64,000 nt of DNA from Clostridium cavendishii DSM 21758 (GTDB lineage: Bacteria > Bacillota > Clostridia > Clostridiales > Clostridiaceae): contig NZ_FQZB01000006.1 of assembly GCF_900141845.1 (NCBI RefSeq), positions 248,001-312,000 on the forward strand. The letters run 5' to 3'. The notes under the pieces were generated by a model. That model ran no database searches and was not told the origin of the DNA. It saw only the letters and a list, made by a program, of their open reading frames with translations. Positions 25,321 to 35,388 of this stretch are shown here, piece by piece. The position numbers and the translations under genes are program-made. The number at the start of each line of letters is the position of its first letter. The stretch's first letter is position 1.

Positions 25321-26835
25321 TTATTTTATTACCTCCATAGCTTTTTCAATAATAGCTTTATACCTTTCGCCATTAACTGATCTTAACCACGCTACCTTAC
25401 CTGATATTTCATTTACCAATTCATCTGGTATGTCTCCATTAATCTTAAGTTTACTTGCATTATGAATAGTAGCTCTTAAGTTTCTAACCCATTTTTTAGG
25501 TACACCAATTTCCTTATTATTTATAACAATACCAGTTATATATTGTCTATTATTTTTCCGTAAAAACTTTGTTTTTGATTTATTTATTTTAAAGCCTTCT
25601 TCAATTATTATTTTTGAGGCTAAGCCTAAAAACTTATTAATTTCTTTATTTTCACTCTCTTTATCTACTTTTTCTTCCTTAAATAATAATAATTTACTCT
25701 TATCCTCTAAACTAAAACTCATATCATCAGCATATCTAGTATATAAAAATCCATATTTAGAAGCTAAACCCTCTAGCCTCTTATCTAATCTCAAACAAAG
25801 AATATTAGTTATCATAGGGCTTGCAGGAGATCCTTGCGGCAGTACCCTTCTTGAAGTAGCAACATATTTCTTTTCACCTTTTACTTCTATCTCCATACGC
25901 TCACAATAAGTACAAAGAATTGCTAATAATGATGAAATATAACCTGAATAACCAAAACTCTTAAACATTCCTCTAACCCTCTCAAAGGTTATAGTTTGGA
26001 AAAAATCCTCAAGATCCATATTTATCAATAAATCTATTCCTGTACCATGAGCTAAAGCTCCAGTAATAACGGATTTCTCTTTTAGAAATCCATGAGCATT
26101 TTTGGATACTTCTAATTTACCTAAAATATCTTCTAAAATTCTCTTTTGAGAAAATTTTAATACACTCTTTGGAGCTGCAATATTACGAAGTTTACCATTT
26201 CTTTTTGGAACAATGTATCTATAATAATTATCACAAGTAGTTACATCCCTGTGATATGCTAAAAATCTTAATTGACTATAATCAAGCCTTAAAAACTCTG
26301 CCAACGCTTTATCATCTTCTATTATAGGCAATCCATTCTTTAATAATTTATCCTTATTGCTTTCTTTATCTTTAAGAAGATTAGAATATCCCTTACCTAT
26401 AAATACAATATTTTCACTCTTTTTTTGTTTCCATATATTACTTCTTTTAATTCTTTCTTCTTCTTTTAACCTCTTTCTATTTTCTCTTCTTTCAATAGAT
26501 TCCTTAAAAATTTGCTGTGCAACATCTAAACGAATTTTTTCATAATCCCAAGTTTCATCATATTTTTTCTTTAGCTCTTTAAGCTTATCATTAATAGTAT
26601 CTTTTTCTTCATAAACCTTTGCTATATTATCTATTATTTTTTCATATTCCTTTAAAAGCTTTTTTCTTTTAGCATAAGATTCTGGCGATTCATTTTTCTG
26701 TATTTCATAAGGTGTTGGTAAATCCTTGGGCCAAAAACCATATTCCTGCATTTTTAAAAGTGTAAATTCCTTTTTACCTAATTTCCCTACCATGTCTCTA
26801 TAATTTTCTCTCTTAGCACTACTACTATCCATCAT
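25321..26835 (-). CDS. Retron-type reverse transcriptase
   Basis: The product has 504 residues. The first 190 or so form a charged, helical extension with a YGFWPKDLPTPYE motif. The RT domain follows: RT1 (IVPKRNGKLRNIAAP, about 208-222), NAHGF, a region-X-like GALAH (259-263, NAxxH in most retrons), the catalytic Asp in NMDLEDFF (274), LPQGSPASP (332-340), YADD (368-371) and YITGIVIN (432-439), equivalent to the VTG motif of retron region Y. There are no maturase or endonuclease domains, so it is not a group II intron RT. Its ATG overlaps the stop of the SWIM gene by 4 bases. It should reverse-transcribe a cognate RNA to msDNA as part of a phage-defence unit. Confidence 0.9.
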   Translation of the reverse strand: MMDSSSAKRENYRDMVGKLGKKEFTLLKMQEYGFWPKDLPTPYEIQKNESPESYAKRKKLLKEYEKIIDNIAKVYEEKDTINDKLKELKKKYDETWDYEKIRLDVAQQIFKESIERRENRKRLKEEERIKRSNIWKQKKSENIVFIGKGYSNLLKDKESNKDKLLKNGLPIIEDDKALAEFLRLDYSQLRFLAYHRDVTTCDNYYRYIVPKRNGKLRNIAAPKSVLKFSQKRILEDILGKLEVSKNAHGFLKEKSVITGALAHGTGIDLLINMDLEDFFQTITFERVRGMFKSFGYSGYISSLLAILCTYCERMEIEVKGEKKYVATSRRVLPQGSPASPMITNILCLRLDKRLEGLASKYGFLYTRYADDMSFSLEDKSKLLLFKEEKVDKESENKEINKFLGLASKIIIEEGFKINKSKTKFLRKNNRQYITGIVINNKEIGVPKKWVRNLRATIHNASKLKINGDIPDELVNEISGKVAWLRSVNGERYKAIIEKAMEVIK

Positions 26836-28640
26836 AACAACATCTCCATAATATCCTCAATTCTATAATCTTTATTTGGTTCTAACTCTAATTTCAGGAT
26901 TTTTGAAGCTGTTAAATATAACGCTAATATATGTGAACATGGTGCTGATATATTTCTAGGTCCTCTATTAAACTCACTACATTTACACTTTAAACTATTT
27001 ATCTGACCATCTAAATCAATAATTATTTCTGTATTGGAAAGCTCATATCTTTTATTATATTCAGGCGTCCCCTGATAACGCCAATTTTGATACTTGCTAT
27101 TTGGAATATTAAAAGATTGCTTAATTATAAATTCTTTATTTTCTGTAACACTTATGACTAAGTTTCTCATTCCTTGCTTTAACTTCTCATCAACTTCTAA
27201 CTCCATAGATGTTGTTTCATATAATTCCTCATTAATAGGAATATTGCATAACTTTCTAAATCTAACAAGATTATTAGCTGCATCAAAATATCCTTCTCCA
27301 CGCTTAAATAACATACCTATACCAGCTTTATTATTTACCTTTGAATTAGACTGTAATTTCTCATTTATAGATTCTATTGTTAATGCTCTCTCAGTTTTCA
27401 TTAGCTTATAAACTTCACCATAGCTTCCATTACCAACAAAGCCAGCTAATATATTAAAAGCTGTTCCTTTTACCCAGTCATTTGCAGACCATGAAGAAAA
27501 ACCAATGGTCATTTGCATACTTCCTAAATCCCCTATAATAAATTGAGGCATACCAAATCCTAATAATCTAATAGTAAAAACCTTCGCAATAGGTATTATT
27601 TTCTCAATAACAAGCCATCGTCTTCTTCCCCAAATCTTTTCTTCTCTTTTCTTCTTACCATTATATACAGCTCCAAGGATGATTTCTTTGCCAAAGGGTT
27701 CAAAAAGAATCCTAACTTGCTTCCCTGGTTCTAATATCCACTTCATATATCTAGGGCTTGATTTTTCCTTATTTCTTCTCAAGAATGAGCATATATCATA
27801 CATATCTGTAGGTGATATTTCAATATCTATTCCTTCTAAACTTGAAGCTGATGAAACCTGATTAAAGCCTTTTATCCAAGTCTCAGGTAATTCTATTTTT
27901 TTCTCTACATACTCTGGCATTACCCCTGTATCTACTGTAAAACCTCCTGGATTTATAGCAAGCTCAACATTTGTATAAGTACGAAACCTTTCCATTTCTT
28001 TAGCTAATTTAGCTGAAAAATCTATATTGGTTGTTCCAAGCTTTGGCTCACCGACCAGATCAAACTCATCCATATCAATAGACAAACATCCATAAGTAGA
28101 TTCATCTAATGAAAAAGCTTCAAAGGAAACCTGGTCTTTATGCACTGTTATGACTGGGTCTAGTACAAACCAAAGTGAAGTATCCCTATCTCTTATAAAT
28201 TTCCAAAAATCTCTTTCTAACTTGTAATAATTCCTCCAAACATCATGCTCATCAATCTCTTTTTTAAGCTTACTTTTTACATCTATAAGCTTTCGAATTT
28301 CACTATCCTTTTCTTCTATTTCTTGCATAATTTCATTAATGCTCTGCTCCAAATTTTTTCTTACTTCTGGTAAATACTCTTGATGCAAAAGAACCCTTCT
28401 TTCAATTTCTTGATCAAGCCATGCAAAAAATTCAACCCGTTCTTTTTTCTGCTGTCTTGAATCTGAAACTACTATTTCCCTAAGCATAAGCATTGCATCT
28501 CTAAAAATTAGAGGATTCTTTAGTTTACCTACAAAAGATACTTGCTCTTCTCTAGATAGATCTGAACTAAAGCCCAAAACCATTCCATTCTCTTTTGGTA
28601 CACACATTGATGGACTTGCATATTTATAATTAACCTTCAA
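26832..28640 (-). CDS. SWIM zinc-finger protein of the retron operon (WH-SWIM type)
   Basis: The product has 602 residues. An N-terminal region with a coiled coil (about 75-125, EIMQEIEEKDSEIRKLIDVKSKLKKEI) leads to a large mixed domain. At the C-terminus the SWIM finger CKCSEFNRGPRNISAPCSH (CxCx(n)CxH, about 550-570) probably binds zinc and nucleic acid. It overlaps the upstream gene by 11 bases and the RT gene by 4, so all three are translationally coupled. In retron classification I recall an ARM, WH-SWIM, RT gene set as type XIII; the winged-helix part is not obvious to me by eye. It probably acts as an effector or regulatory subunit. Confidence 0.8.
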   Translation of the reverse strand: MKVNYKYASPSMCVPKENGMVLGFSSDLSREEQVSFVGKLKNPLIFRDAMLMLREIVVSDSRQQKKERVEFFAWLDQEIERRVLLHQEYLPEVRKNLEQSINEIMQEIEEKDSEIRKLIDVKSKLKKEIDEHDVWRNYYKLERDFWKFIRDRDTSLWFVLDPVITVHKDQVSFEAFSLDESTYGCLSIDMDEFDLVGEPKLGTTNIDFSAKLAKEMERFRTYTNVELAINPGGFTVDTGVMPEYVEKKIELPETWIKGFNQVSSASSLEGIDIEISPTDMYDICSFLRRNKEKSSPRYMKWILEPGKQVRILFEPFGKEIILGAVYNGKKKREEKIWGRRRWLVIEKIIPIAKVFTIRLLGFGMPQFIIGDLGSMQMTIGFSSWSANDWVKGTAFNILAGFVGNGSYGEVYKLMKTERALTIESINEKLQSNSKVNNKAGIGMLFKRGEGYFDAANNLVRFRKLCNIPINEELYETTSMELEVDEKLKQGMRNLVISVTENKEFIIKQSFNIPNSKYQNWRYQGTPEYNKRYELSNTEIIIDLDGQINSLKCKCSEFNRGPRNISAPCSHILALYLTASKILKLELEPNKDYRIEDIMEMLL

Positions 28641-31600
28641 TTAAAGCTTCCTCCTTTCTAATCTTAGCTAAGGTAACTAATGCTTTTTCAGAATCCTTTA
28701 TAATATTCGAGCCTCCAATATCCATAAGCATAGCTTTAATCTCGCCTGAATTTTCTCTATGGCTTATAACAAATTTAGGAAGTATATTATATATATTATC
28801 CTTACCTTTTGAAACTTTGTTAGGCAATAGTAACATTGTCTTTACATAATATATAAAAAGTTTTTGATTCTTATCTCCTAAATTCTTTAAAACCTTGTTG
28901 ACCTTGTCTGATATATATTCTTTAACTTCTGTAGAGTTACTTTCAAGCATTTGAACTATAAATTCCTCTGGTATAACTTCTCCATATATTTCTTCTAACT
29001 TTCTAAGTCCAAAAGAATAAGCTCTTTTAACTGGAGAATCAATAATTAGCAGATGTAGCTTCTTCTTATCTTCCCCTTCTATTCTGTCGAATACCTTATA
29101 AGCTACATCATTAAGGTAAGCTACTTCTGATTCAAACATTATTAGTAGAGTCTTCTCCCTATCTTTTAATGTATTAATATTCCTATTTATAATGTTAAAT
29201 AAAATATTAATAGTTGATGCTGTACCTCTTTCCAAAATACTTATTATCTCTGCATCAGTAGGTATTTTGTTATTCTTTATAGCATTTAAAAGAGAAAGTA
29301 CTTCCTTACTTCTTGATGGGATAGTTTTATTAAAAAAAGTAATACTTATTTCTTCAATATTTTGCTTTAACATATCATAATCTACTGCAAATATAATAGC
29401 TTCTATAAATGAGCTTATCCACTTTGTCATTTTCACCCCATTTGCTAATATATCTACTAAGTTTGATAATACTTTTATTTGTTGTTCTTTTCCTAATTCC
29501 TTTACTTTATAACTTGAACTTAAGAGTATATCCATAGCCCCTTTTGAAATCTCTACTTTAGCTTTTCTATACTTATCTATACTACTTATAACGTAATCCA
29601 CAAATTCCAAATAAGTAGCTCCTTCTAAATAATTTATACTACTTTCAAATATCTCTAGCCAATTATCAAGATTATCTAAAAATAATAAATCCGCTGTATC
29701 CTTTGCTGAAAAAGCTCCATTTGTATTTTTAAAATACTCCATTGCAACCTTGTTAAGTTCTTCATTTGATGCTCCAATTAAAGCAATCATCAAACTTGAA
29801 TCAAAACTTTCAACTTTATTTAATTTATCTTTTAAAATTTTATTAAACATATTTGCAAGAGGCTTATAATAAACTAAACTTAACTCTATTAAATTTTTAT
29901 ACCCCATATTTTCTATGAATTCTGGCGCTTTAGGAGAATCCTTTAAAATATAATAGCAAGCTTTAACTATTACATCTAACTTTGAAATTGTAGCAATCTC
30001 AGCTACCACTTCTAAATTATCATCCCATATTTCTTTCTTAAACTCATATCTTCCTTTAAGTTTCATTAATTGATCATTATGAATAAATTCATATCTTTCT
30101 GACCAATTATTCCAACCTGTAGGTGCCTTTTCCTTAAAATCATCATATAAATAATGTTTTATAAACTCGTTAAATTGAAAATTCTTTGGAAACTTACAAA
30201 GATAATCATAATTATTATAACTACATAAAAGTAACTTCATTGCTTCCATAAACTTTTGAGGATCATTTATGCTATAATCATCAATTGCTCTTCTTACATA
30301 TCTCTTAAAGTATCTTAAAGCTTTCCCTTTTTCACTGCCTTTAAAATAATAGTTAAGCCTTGGAGCATCTAGAAAATAAGCTATTTTACCCATTACATCA
30401 GCTAGTCCATAAATATCTGCCTCTTGTATGGTATCTTTAAACTCTATAAGCTTCACTTTTACACCATCATTATATTGACTTTTTTTATATCTTTGAGGAG
30501 CATCCGACCAAATATACTTCCTCTTTTCATAATCATAGTTGTAATAATAATCTTGTAATATCCCACTAGAAGCATACTTTCTATATGTCGCTCCATTAAG
30601 TATCTTCCCATCTGGCACTTCAGTACCATTTACTTTCATAAGATGAAAATCCATTTTTGACATATTATCATGTATCCATTTTATTCTTTCAGTTCTTAAA
30701 TTATCATCCACAGAAGTTATATATATATCTACACATCGTTTCACTCCCTGTGCATAACTTTCTGAATCATACACAGCAAAATTTCTAGCCTCTTCCATTA
30801 AGGAATCATCTCTTCTTTTTGCAAATTCGAGAAACAACCCTGCTATGACTTCAGAACTTCCTATCTCTAAAATCTTATTATATACCTCCTTTGATGGATT
30901 CATATCCAAAAGCGCTTTTAAAGATTTCTTTCTAAGATAGAGGCTTGTATTACTTAAAATATTTATTATAAATTGTGAATAAGTTTCTAACTCTCCAGCA
31001 AGTTTTAAAATATCATCAGGATTACCTACTAATCTAAAATCAGAAAAATTTATATTCTTTTCTTTAACCCTTTGTACAATTTCATAATAAGATAGCTTTT
31101 CATAATAAGGCAAAACAATTTGCTTTTCCTCAGGTAAATTAACAAATTCCTTAACCTTATAAGCTTCATCTCTTTTCCAATAATAATAACAAAACTTTAA
31201 ACCCTTTTTAAGATACATCTCTGCACCATTGTTATATGATTCATCTGAATTCAAATCCGCATCTTCATCCCATAGTATTTTTACAGCTTGAAAGGAAGTA
31301 AAATGTCCATTTTTTCCTCTAAATATAGCATAGCTTACATATCTAATCTCTTCTTCAAGTAAGTTATTCTTCGCTATTCCTTTACTATTCATATCTTTAA
31401 ATGCATGCAATCCATAAAAAATAATTACGCTAGGATTATTATTCTTATCAACACCCCACAAAAGTTTTTTTCTAAATGGTCTATACTCTTTTTTCCATAT
31501 TCTTTTTATAGACTTAGGCATTTTATATGAATACTCTTTATGTTCATCTGAAGTTACATCTATTTCTGCTTCTTTTCGAAATTTTATTAATGAAGAAATA

Positions 31601-31641
31601 AATTTAAAAAAGTTTTTTCCTGTTGAATTTGGCATATTCAC
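28630..31641 (-). CDS. ARM/HEAT-repeat protein of the retron operon
   Basis: The 1003-residue protein has an N-terminal globular part (about 1-200, with basic KSIKRIWKKEYRPFRKKLLWG) and then a long series of helical hairpins typical of ARM/HEAT solenoids, for example LETYSQFIINILSNTSLYLRKKSLKALLDMN. No catalytic motif is visible. It is the first gene of the operon; AAAGGGTGG precedes GTG 31641, and ATG 31635 is an alternative start. By analogy with ARM-containing type XIII retrons it would sense infection or hold the RT-msDNA complex, with the SWIM protein, in an inactive state. This is inference. Confidence 0.78.
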   Translation of the reverse strand: MNMPNSTGKNFFKFISSLIKFRKEAEIDVTSDEHKEYSYKMPKSIKRIWKKEYRPFRKKLLWGVDKNNNPSVIIFYGLHAFKDMNSKGIAKNNLLEEEIRYVSYAIFRGKNGHFTSFQAVKILWDEDADLNSDESYNNGAEMYLKKGLKFCYYYWKRDEAYKVKEFVNLPEEKQIVLPYYEKLSYYEIVQRVKEKNINFSDFRLVGNPDDILKLAGELETYSQFIINILSNTSLYLRKKSLKALLDMNPSKEVYNKILEIGSSEVIAGLFLEFAKRRDDSLMEEARNFAVYDSESYAQGVKRCVDIYITSVDDNLRTERIKWIHDNMSKMDFHLMKVNGTEVPDGKILNGATYRKYASSGILQDYYYNYDYEKRKYIWSDAPQRYKKSQYNDGVKVKLIEFKDTIQEADIYGLADVMGKIAYFLDAPRLNYYFKGSEKGKALRYFKRYVRRAIDDYSINDPQKFMEAMKLLLCSYNNYDYLCKFPKNFQFNEFIKHYLYDDFKEKAPTGWNNWSERYEFIHNDQLMKLKGRYEFKKEIWDDNLEVVAEIATISKLDVIVKACYYILKDSPKAPEFIENMGYKNLIELSLVYYKPLANMFNKILKDKLNKVESFDSSLMIALIGASNEELNKVAMEYFKNTNGAFSAKDTADLLFLDNLDNWLEIFESSINYLEGATYLEFVDYVISSIDKYRKAKVEISKGAMDILLSSSYKVKELGKEQQIKVLSNLVDILANGVKMTKWISSFIEAIIFAVDYDMLKQNIEEISITFFNKTIPSRSKEVLSLLNAIKNNKIPTDAEIISILERGTASTINILFNIINRNINTLKDREKTLLIMFESEVAYLNDVAYKVFDRIEGEDKKKLHLLIIDSPVKRAYSFGLRKLEEIYGEVIPEEFIVQMLESNSTEVKEYISDKVNKVLKNLGDKNQKLFIYYVKTMLLLPNKVSKGKDNIYNILPKFVISHRENSGEIKAMLMDIGGSNIIKDSEKALVTLAKIRKEEALIEG

Positions 31642-31817
31642 AACCCACCCTTTAATATCTAGTGCTGATATAAATGCACCGATTTATTTTAATTATTATA
31701 TATATTCTATATAGTTTATATATAATTCAAGAACACTCATAATTTCATTTCTTATTAGATAACCCATGTATAAAATAACACTTTTCACATATCATAAAAT
31801 TGAAAGGTCGTGATATA

Positions 31818-32138
31818 ATGAAAAAGTTAGTTATTTTCCTTACTTGTTTATGCTTATCATTTAATATTTATAACGTAGCTCCTTTAGCTCAACCTGCTAC
31901 AAACACGATTAAAGAAGGTATTTATAATACCTCAAACTTAAATCTTATACAGGATAAAATTTATACTGTTCAAAACGTTTCAAAAGATCAAAATGCTCAT
32001 ATAATACTTTTTAACGACCATCAAGAAATAATACAATATATGAAATTATTACCTAATTCAGAAAAACAAAACTTATTACCTATAAAAGCAAACTACAGAA
32101 TTGTGATAATAGGTAATGCAGATGTATTCTTGGCATAA
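31818..32138 (+). CDS. Small secreted protein of unknown function
   Basis: 106 residues from ATG 31818, with GAAAGGTCGTGA upstream; an earlier in-frame TTG at 31800 is rejected. A signal peptide (KKLVIFLTCLCLSFNIYNVAPLA) is followed by an 80-residue beta-rich domain ending in YRIVIIGNADVFLA. It diverges from the retron operon and ends at its own hairpin. No family is recognised. Confidence 0.7.
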   Translation: MKKLVIFLTCLCLSFNIYNVAPLAQPATNTIKEGIYNTSNLNLIQDKIYTVQNVSKDQNAHIILFNDHQEIIQYMKLLPNSEKQNLLPIKANYRIVIIGNADVFLA

Positions 32139-32162
32139 GAGGTACTCTTTAAAGTACCTCTT
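32137..32162 (+). terminator. Terminator of the small secreted protein gene
   Basis: AAGAGGTACT pairs with its complement across a short loop and overlaps the TAA stop. TTAATTT follows. Confidence 0.75.
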
Positions 32163-32474
32163 AATTTATTTCTTATATAAAATCCCAACTTAAATATATT
32201 CTACCTCCTGATTGTATTATATATATTATCGCTACATAATGTACTATTCTTTATAAATATGTAAATTCCTTCAATAATATTTTAATTTAGACTAACCCTT
32301 ATATTATATTAATAAGCAAATAAAAACTTCTATAAATTCTTTATATTTTTTAAGTTAAACAAGTTCTAATATTTAATATTAACAACCTCCAAATTCATCA
32401 ATAAATAAGTGAAAATGCCCCTCTACATATTAATAGAAAGGCATTTCTTAATTTATATTTCACTATTAAAATAG
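32163..32474. other. AT-rich intergenic region with one terminator
   Basis: There is no ORF. The only recognisable element is the stem at 32413-32446 (AAATGCCCCTCTA with TAGAAAGGCATTT, including G-U pairs), which ends the S41 paralogue 2 transcript on the minus strand. Confidence 0.6.
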
Positions 32475-34214
32475 TTATTTTTTTGACTGACTTATTACTT
32501 CAATGGCCTTTTCTAAAAGTTCATCCCTACCTTCTTTTATTCCATTTATTGTAGGTGTAACTCTAATATCAGGTTTTATTCCTATCTTTTGAGTTTGTCT
32601 GCCATCAGGATAATATATCCCTATTCCTGTCATACTAATATTAAGTCCTCCAGGTAATCTCATCCAAATAATATCTCCATCTGCTCCTACAGAATCACTA
32701 CCTATGATTACAGAATTGGGTGCACACCTTAATGCCATAGCTGTAAACTCTGGCCTGCTTTGACTTTCTCCATTAAGTAGTATTGTAACTTTTCCTTTAT
32801 AATAATCAGGATTATTATATCCTACAGTAAGGCTTTCTGGTAATGCTCTAAATTCTCCTGGATTTTTCAAACTAGCTACAGTTATATTGGTAAAAGGTTC
32901 TGCTTTTGGCATAAGATATGCGCCTAAGGTATATACTATAAAATCTAAAGGATAATATCTTAAATCTATTATTAATCCTTTTGTATCTTTAAATTTTTTC
33001 ATAACATCATGAATTTCATTTATTTTTAATGAACCAGGACAAATATAACCTATATTATTGTCTATAAATTTATGAGATTTTTCTTTAACTTCAGTTTTAC
33101 TATAATCATCAGTATATTGAAGTTTTTCTTTGAAAATCTCGCCATTTCTTTCTATTTCGAATTCAACTTCCTTTTTGTTACTTCTTAATAGGTAACTTGA
33201 TAATTTTGAAAAATTATTCTTACTATTTGAAAAACTTATATATTCCTCCTTCTCTTTCATCAATTGAAATATATCTTTATTATCTATTTTAAGTACTATA
33301 TCTCCATTTTTTACTTTTGTATTGCTATCTATATCTTTATTTACATTTGTTATAACCACTTTATTTTCTATTAAATCAATTTTTATTGGAGATATATATT
33401 CACCAAAATATTTATACAACATTCCCTTTTGATCTCCATGAAATACATGAGAATCTTGAATATATTTAGAAACCTTAACCATGCTTAACTTGTAACTCTT
33501 TTCATCATTTCCTTCTAATATTCGAGGTATAAATTTTTTCAAAACCTCATCCCAATCTTCATCCATTATGTCTCTATATGGGAAAAAATAATCCACCATA
33601 TTCCAGAATCTGAATAGAGCTAATAATCTATATCCTGAATCTGCATAATTCATATTAGAGTAACTGTTCTCCGATTTAAAATTAGCATTTCCTAAATTCG
33701 GATTAATCTCCACATATCTATGTTTTTCATAATTTCTATCGCATTTAGATATTTTGACTAACAGATTACTTAAATCATCACCCAAAAATTCTCTACTCTC
33801 TATCCAAGAGGTATCTGGACTTAAGTAAATCTCCCCTTCTGTAGATTCATTTTGGGCAAAAATCTTTACATCACCAAACTTATTTATCCACTCATAAAGA
33901 ACTTTATTTAATTCTTTATCATCCTTTGTATTCAATACTATTGGCATTATTCTAAATAATTCATAATCCCAATTTATATCTTCAGTTGCTATCTTAGGAT
34001 GATAATATTTCACAAATCCCCAAACCTTACAAAGCTTGTACAAATTGTGAGATTGAATATTTGTGATTTTTTCAATTTTTACATTTGAACCATTATCAAA
34101 CTCTTTATCTGTCGCTAAAACATTTAAATTAGGTATTGATAGAAACAGAAATACTAAACTTATAATAAATGCTATTATCCTTTGTCCTTTATTGAATCTT
34201 ATTTTTTTATCCAT
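32475..34214 (-). CDS. S41 family peptidase, paralogue 2
   Basis: 579 residues, the same length and layout as paralogue 1: a signal anchor, LYKLCKVWGFVKYYHPKIA, a PDZ-like KNGDIVLKIDNKDI and a catalytic core with LIIDLRYYP. The nucleophile region reads ESQSRPEFTAMALR, with the Ser aligned to that of paralogue 1. It ends with GIKPDIRVTPTINGIKEGRDELLEKAIEVI, almost the same as the other two copies. RBS AAGGAGGTAAT lies before ATG 34214. It is transcribed alone. The sensor-like middle region is the most diverged part, suggesting different substrates. Confidence 0.85.
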   Translation of the reverse strand: MDKKIRFNKGQRIIAFIISLVFLFLSIPNLNVLATDKEFDNGSNVKIEKITNIQSHNLYKLCKVWGFVKYYHPKIATEDINWDYELFRIMPIVLNTKDDKELNKVLYEWINKFGDVKIFAQNESTEGEIYLSPDTSWIESREFLGDDLSNLLVKISKCDRNYEKHRYVEINPNLGNANFKSENSYSNMNYADSGYRLLALFRFWNMVDYFFPYRDIMDEDWDEVLKKFIPRILEGNDEKSYKLSMVKVSKYIQDSHVFHGDQKGMLYKYFGEYISPIKIDLIENKVVITNVNKDIDSNTKVKNGDIVLKIDNKDIFQLMKEKEEYISFSNSKNNFSKLSSYLLRSNKKEVEFEIERNGEIFKEKLQYTDDYSKTEVKEKSHKFIDNNIGYICPGSLKINEIHDVMKKFKDTKGLIIDLRYYPLDFIVYTLGAYLMPKAEPFTNITVASLKNPGEFRALPESLTVGYNNPDYYKGKVTILLNGESQSRPEFTAMALRCAPNSVIIGSDSVGADGDIIWMRLPGGLNISMTGIGIYYPDGRQTQKIGIKPDIRVTPTINGIKEGRDELLEKAIEVISQSKK

Positions 34215-34454
34215 AAAGATTACCTCCTTATTATAAAAATTATATTTCCTTCTTTAAGGTTAACACTAACAAACCTCAATTACAATATATATTACATTTA
34301 TGTATGTTTATGGATATTAATAAGGCAATTTATTTTTTTAAAATATAAAATAAGTTTATTTTAATAATAAAATTGCTTATATATTATACTAAAAAGTTCA
34401 AATAATTAGATTAGTTTTTAATTATCATAATATATTTGTTCATATAAAAAGCAT

Positions 34455-34489
34455 AAAAAATAGTGAGTAACTAATTACCCACTATTTTC
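34455..34489 (-). terminator. Terminator of the Crp/Fnr-type regulator gene
   Basis: AAAATAGTGGGTAA pairs with TTACTCACTATTTT on the minus strand and is followed by T-rich sequence. Confidence 0.75.
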
Positions 34490-34508
34490 TTATACTTAAT
34501 TAAATTTT

Positions 34509-35192
34509 CTACTCTTTAATAACCAAATCCACATATGATTTTAATACATCCGGCTTATTAATTGCAATCTTCTTATTCCTATATTCTATAATACCTTCTT
34601 TTAAGAATTCGTTTAAACATCTAGTAACCGTTATTCTTGAACATCCTATGTTATTTGCTAATTCCTCATGAGTATATATATATTTTAATATAATAACTCC
34701 CTCACTATTAGGCTCTGTCATAGAAGCTAATCTCAATAATGCATCTGAAATTTGACCTCTTGAGTCATTAAAGACTGAATTTGTAAGTTGTAGCATAACT
34801 ATTCTAAACTTTCTTGTCATACTATGCATGAAATATCTATATATTTCTGGCTCTAAGCTCAATTCTCTTTCTAAAACTTCTTTACTTATAATTGAAATTT
34901 CCACAGATTCTTTAGCCTTTGAAATTATTGAATCTACACCACCACAGAAATGAATCATTTCATTTAATATTTCTCCACTTCTAATATAATATAAAAACTT
35001 TTCATGACCCTTTAAACTAATAATACTTTGTGAAACCATACCACTTACTACAATTCCTAAATACTTTTCATAGTTTATATCTATTATCTCATTTCTTTTG
35101 TATTCCTTTACTTGCCCAAGTTTACTAAGTGTATTTAAAAAGTAATCTCTCATCATTTCTTGTCTTTCACAATTAAAGAACTGCTGATACAT
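34509..35192 (-). CDS. Crp/Fnr family transcriptional regulator
   Basis: 227 residues: an N-terminal cyclic-nucleotide-binding-like beta-roll (about 15-125, with GIVVSGMVSQS and IRSGEILNE) and a C-terminal winged helix whose recognition segment reads THEELANNIGCSRITVTRCLNEFLKEGII. There is no Cys cluster for an iron-sulfur centre, so it is a CRP-like rather than an FNR-like sensor; the ligand is unknown. It has its own terminator, and an independent hairpin separates it from the pcp operon, so it need not regulate pcp. Confidence 0.88.
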   Translation of the reverse strand: MYQQFFNCERQEMMRDYFLNTLSKLGQVKEYKRNEIIDINYEKYLGIVVSGMVSQSIISLKGHEKFLYYIRSGEILNEMIHFCGGVDSIISKAKESVEISIISKEVLERELSLEPEIYRYFMHSMTRKFRIVMLQLTNSVFNDSRGQISDALLRLASMTEPNSEGVIILKYIYTHEELANNIGCSRITVTRCLNEFLKEGIIEYRNKKIAINKPDVLKSYVDLVIKE

Positions 35193-35317
35193 AGATTTCC
35201 TCCCACCCTATTTTATCTTAATGTAAATTTTAAATTATAGTCTAATTATATCACAAAAATTCAATACTCCTCATATACAACAAACTTATTTTTCTTCCTT
35301 ATAATCATTTCCTAAAA

Positions 35318-35362
35318 AAAATGAATCACTTCTATAATATTTATTATAGAAATGATTCATTT
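35318..35362 (-). terminator. Terminator of the pcp operon
   Basis: AAATGAATCA plus TTCTATAAT pair with their complements (stem about 19 bp, one mismatch). On the minus strand a T-run follows. Confidence 0.8.
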
Positions 35363-35388
35363 ATATTTTAACTTAAAATTCTTTTAAA

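Noticed and set aside
25321..26835. Group II intron maturase or diversity-generating RT
   Set aside because: No maturase X or HNH endonuclease domain, no intron RNA domain V, no template/variable repeat and no accessory Avd protein nearby. The motif set is retron-like.
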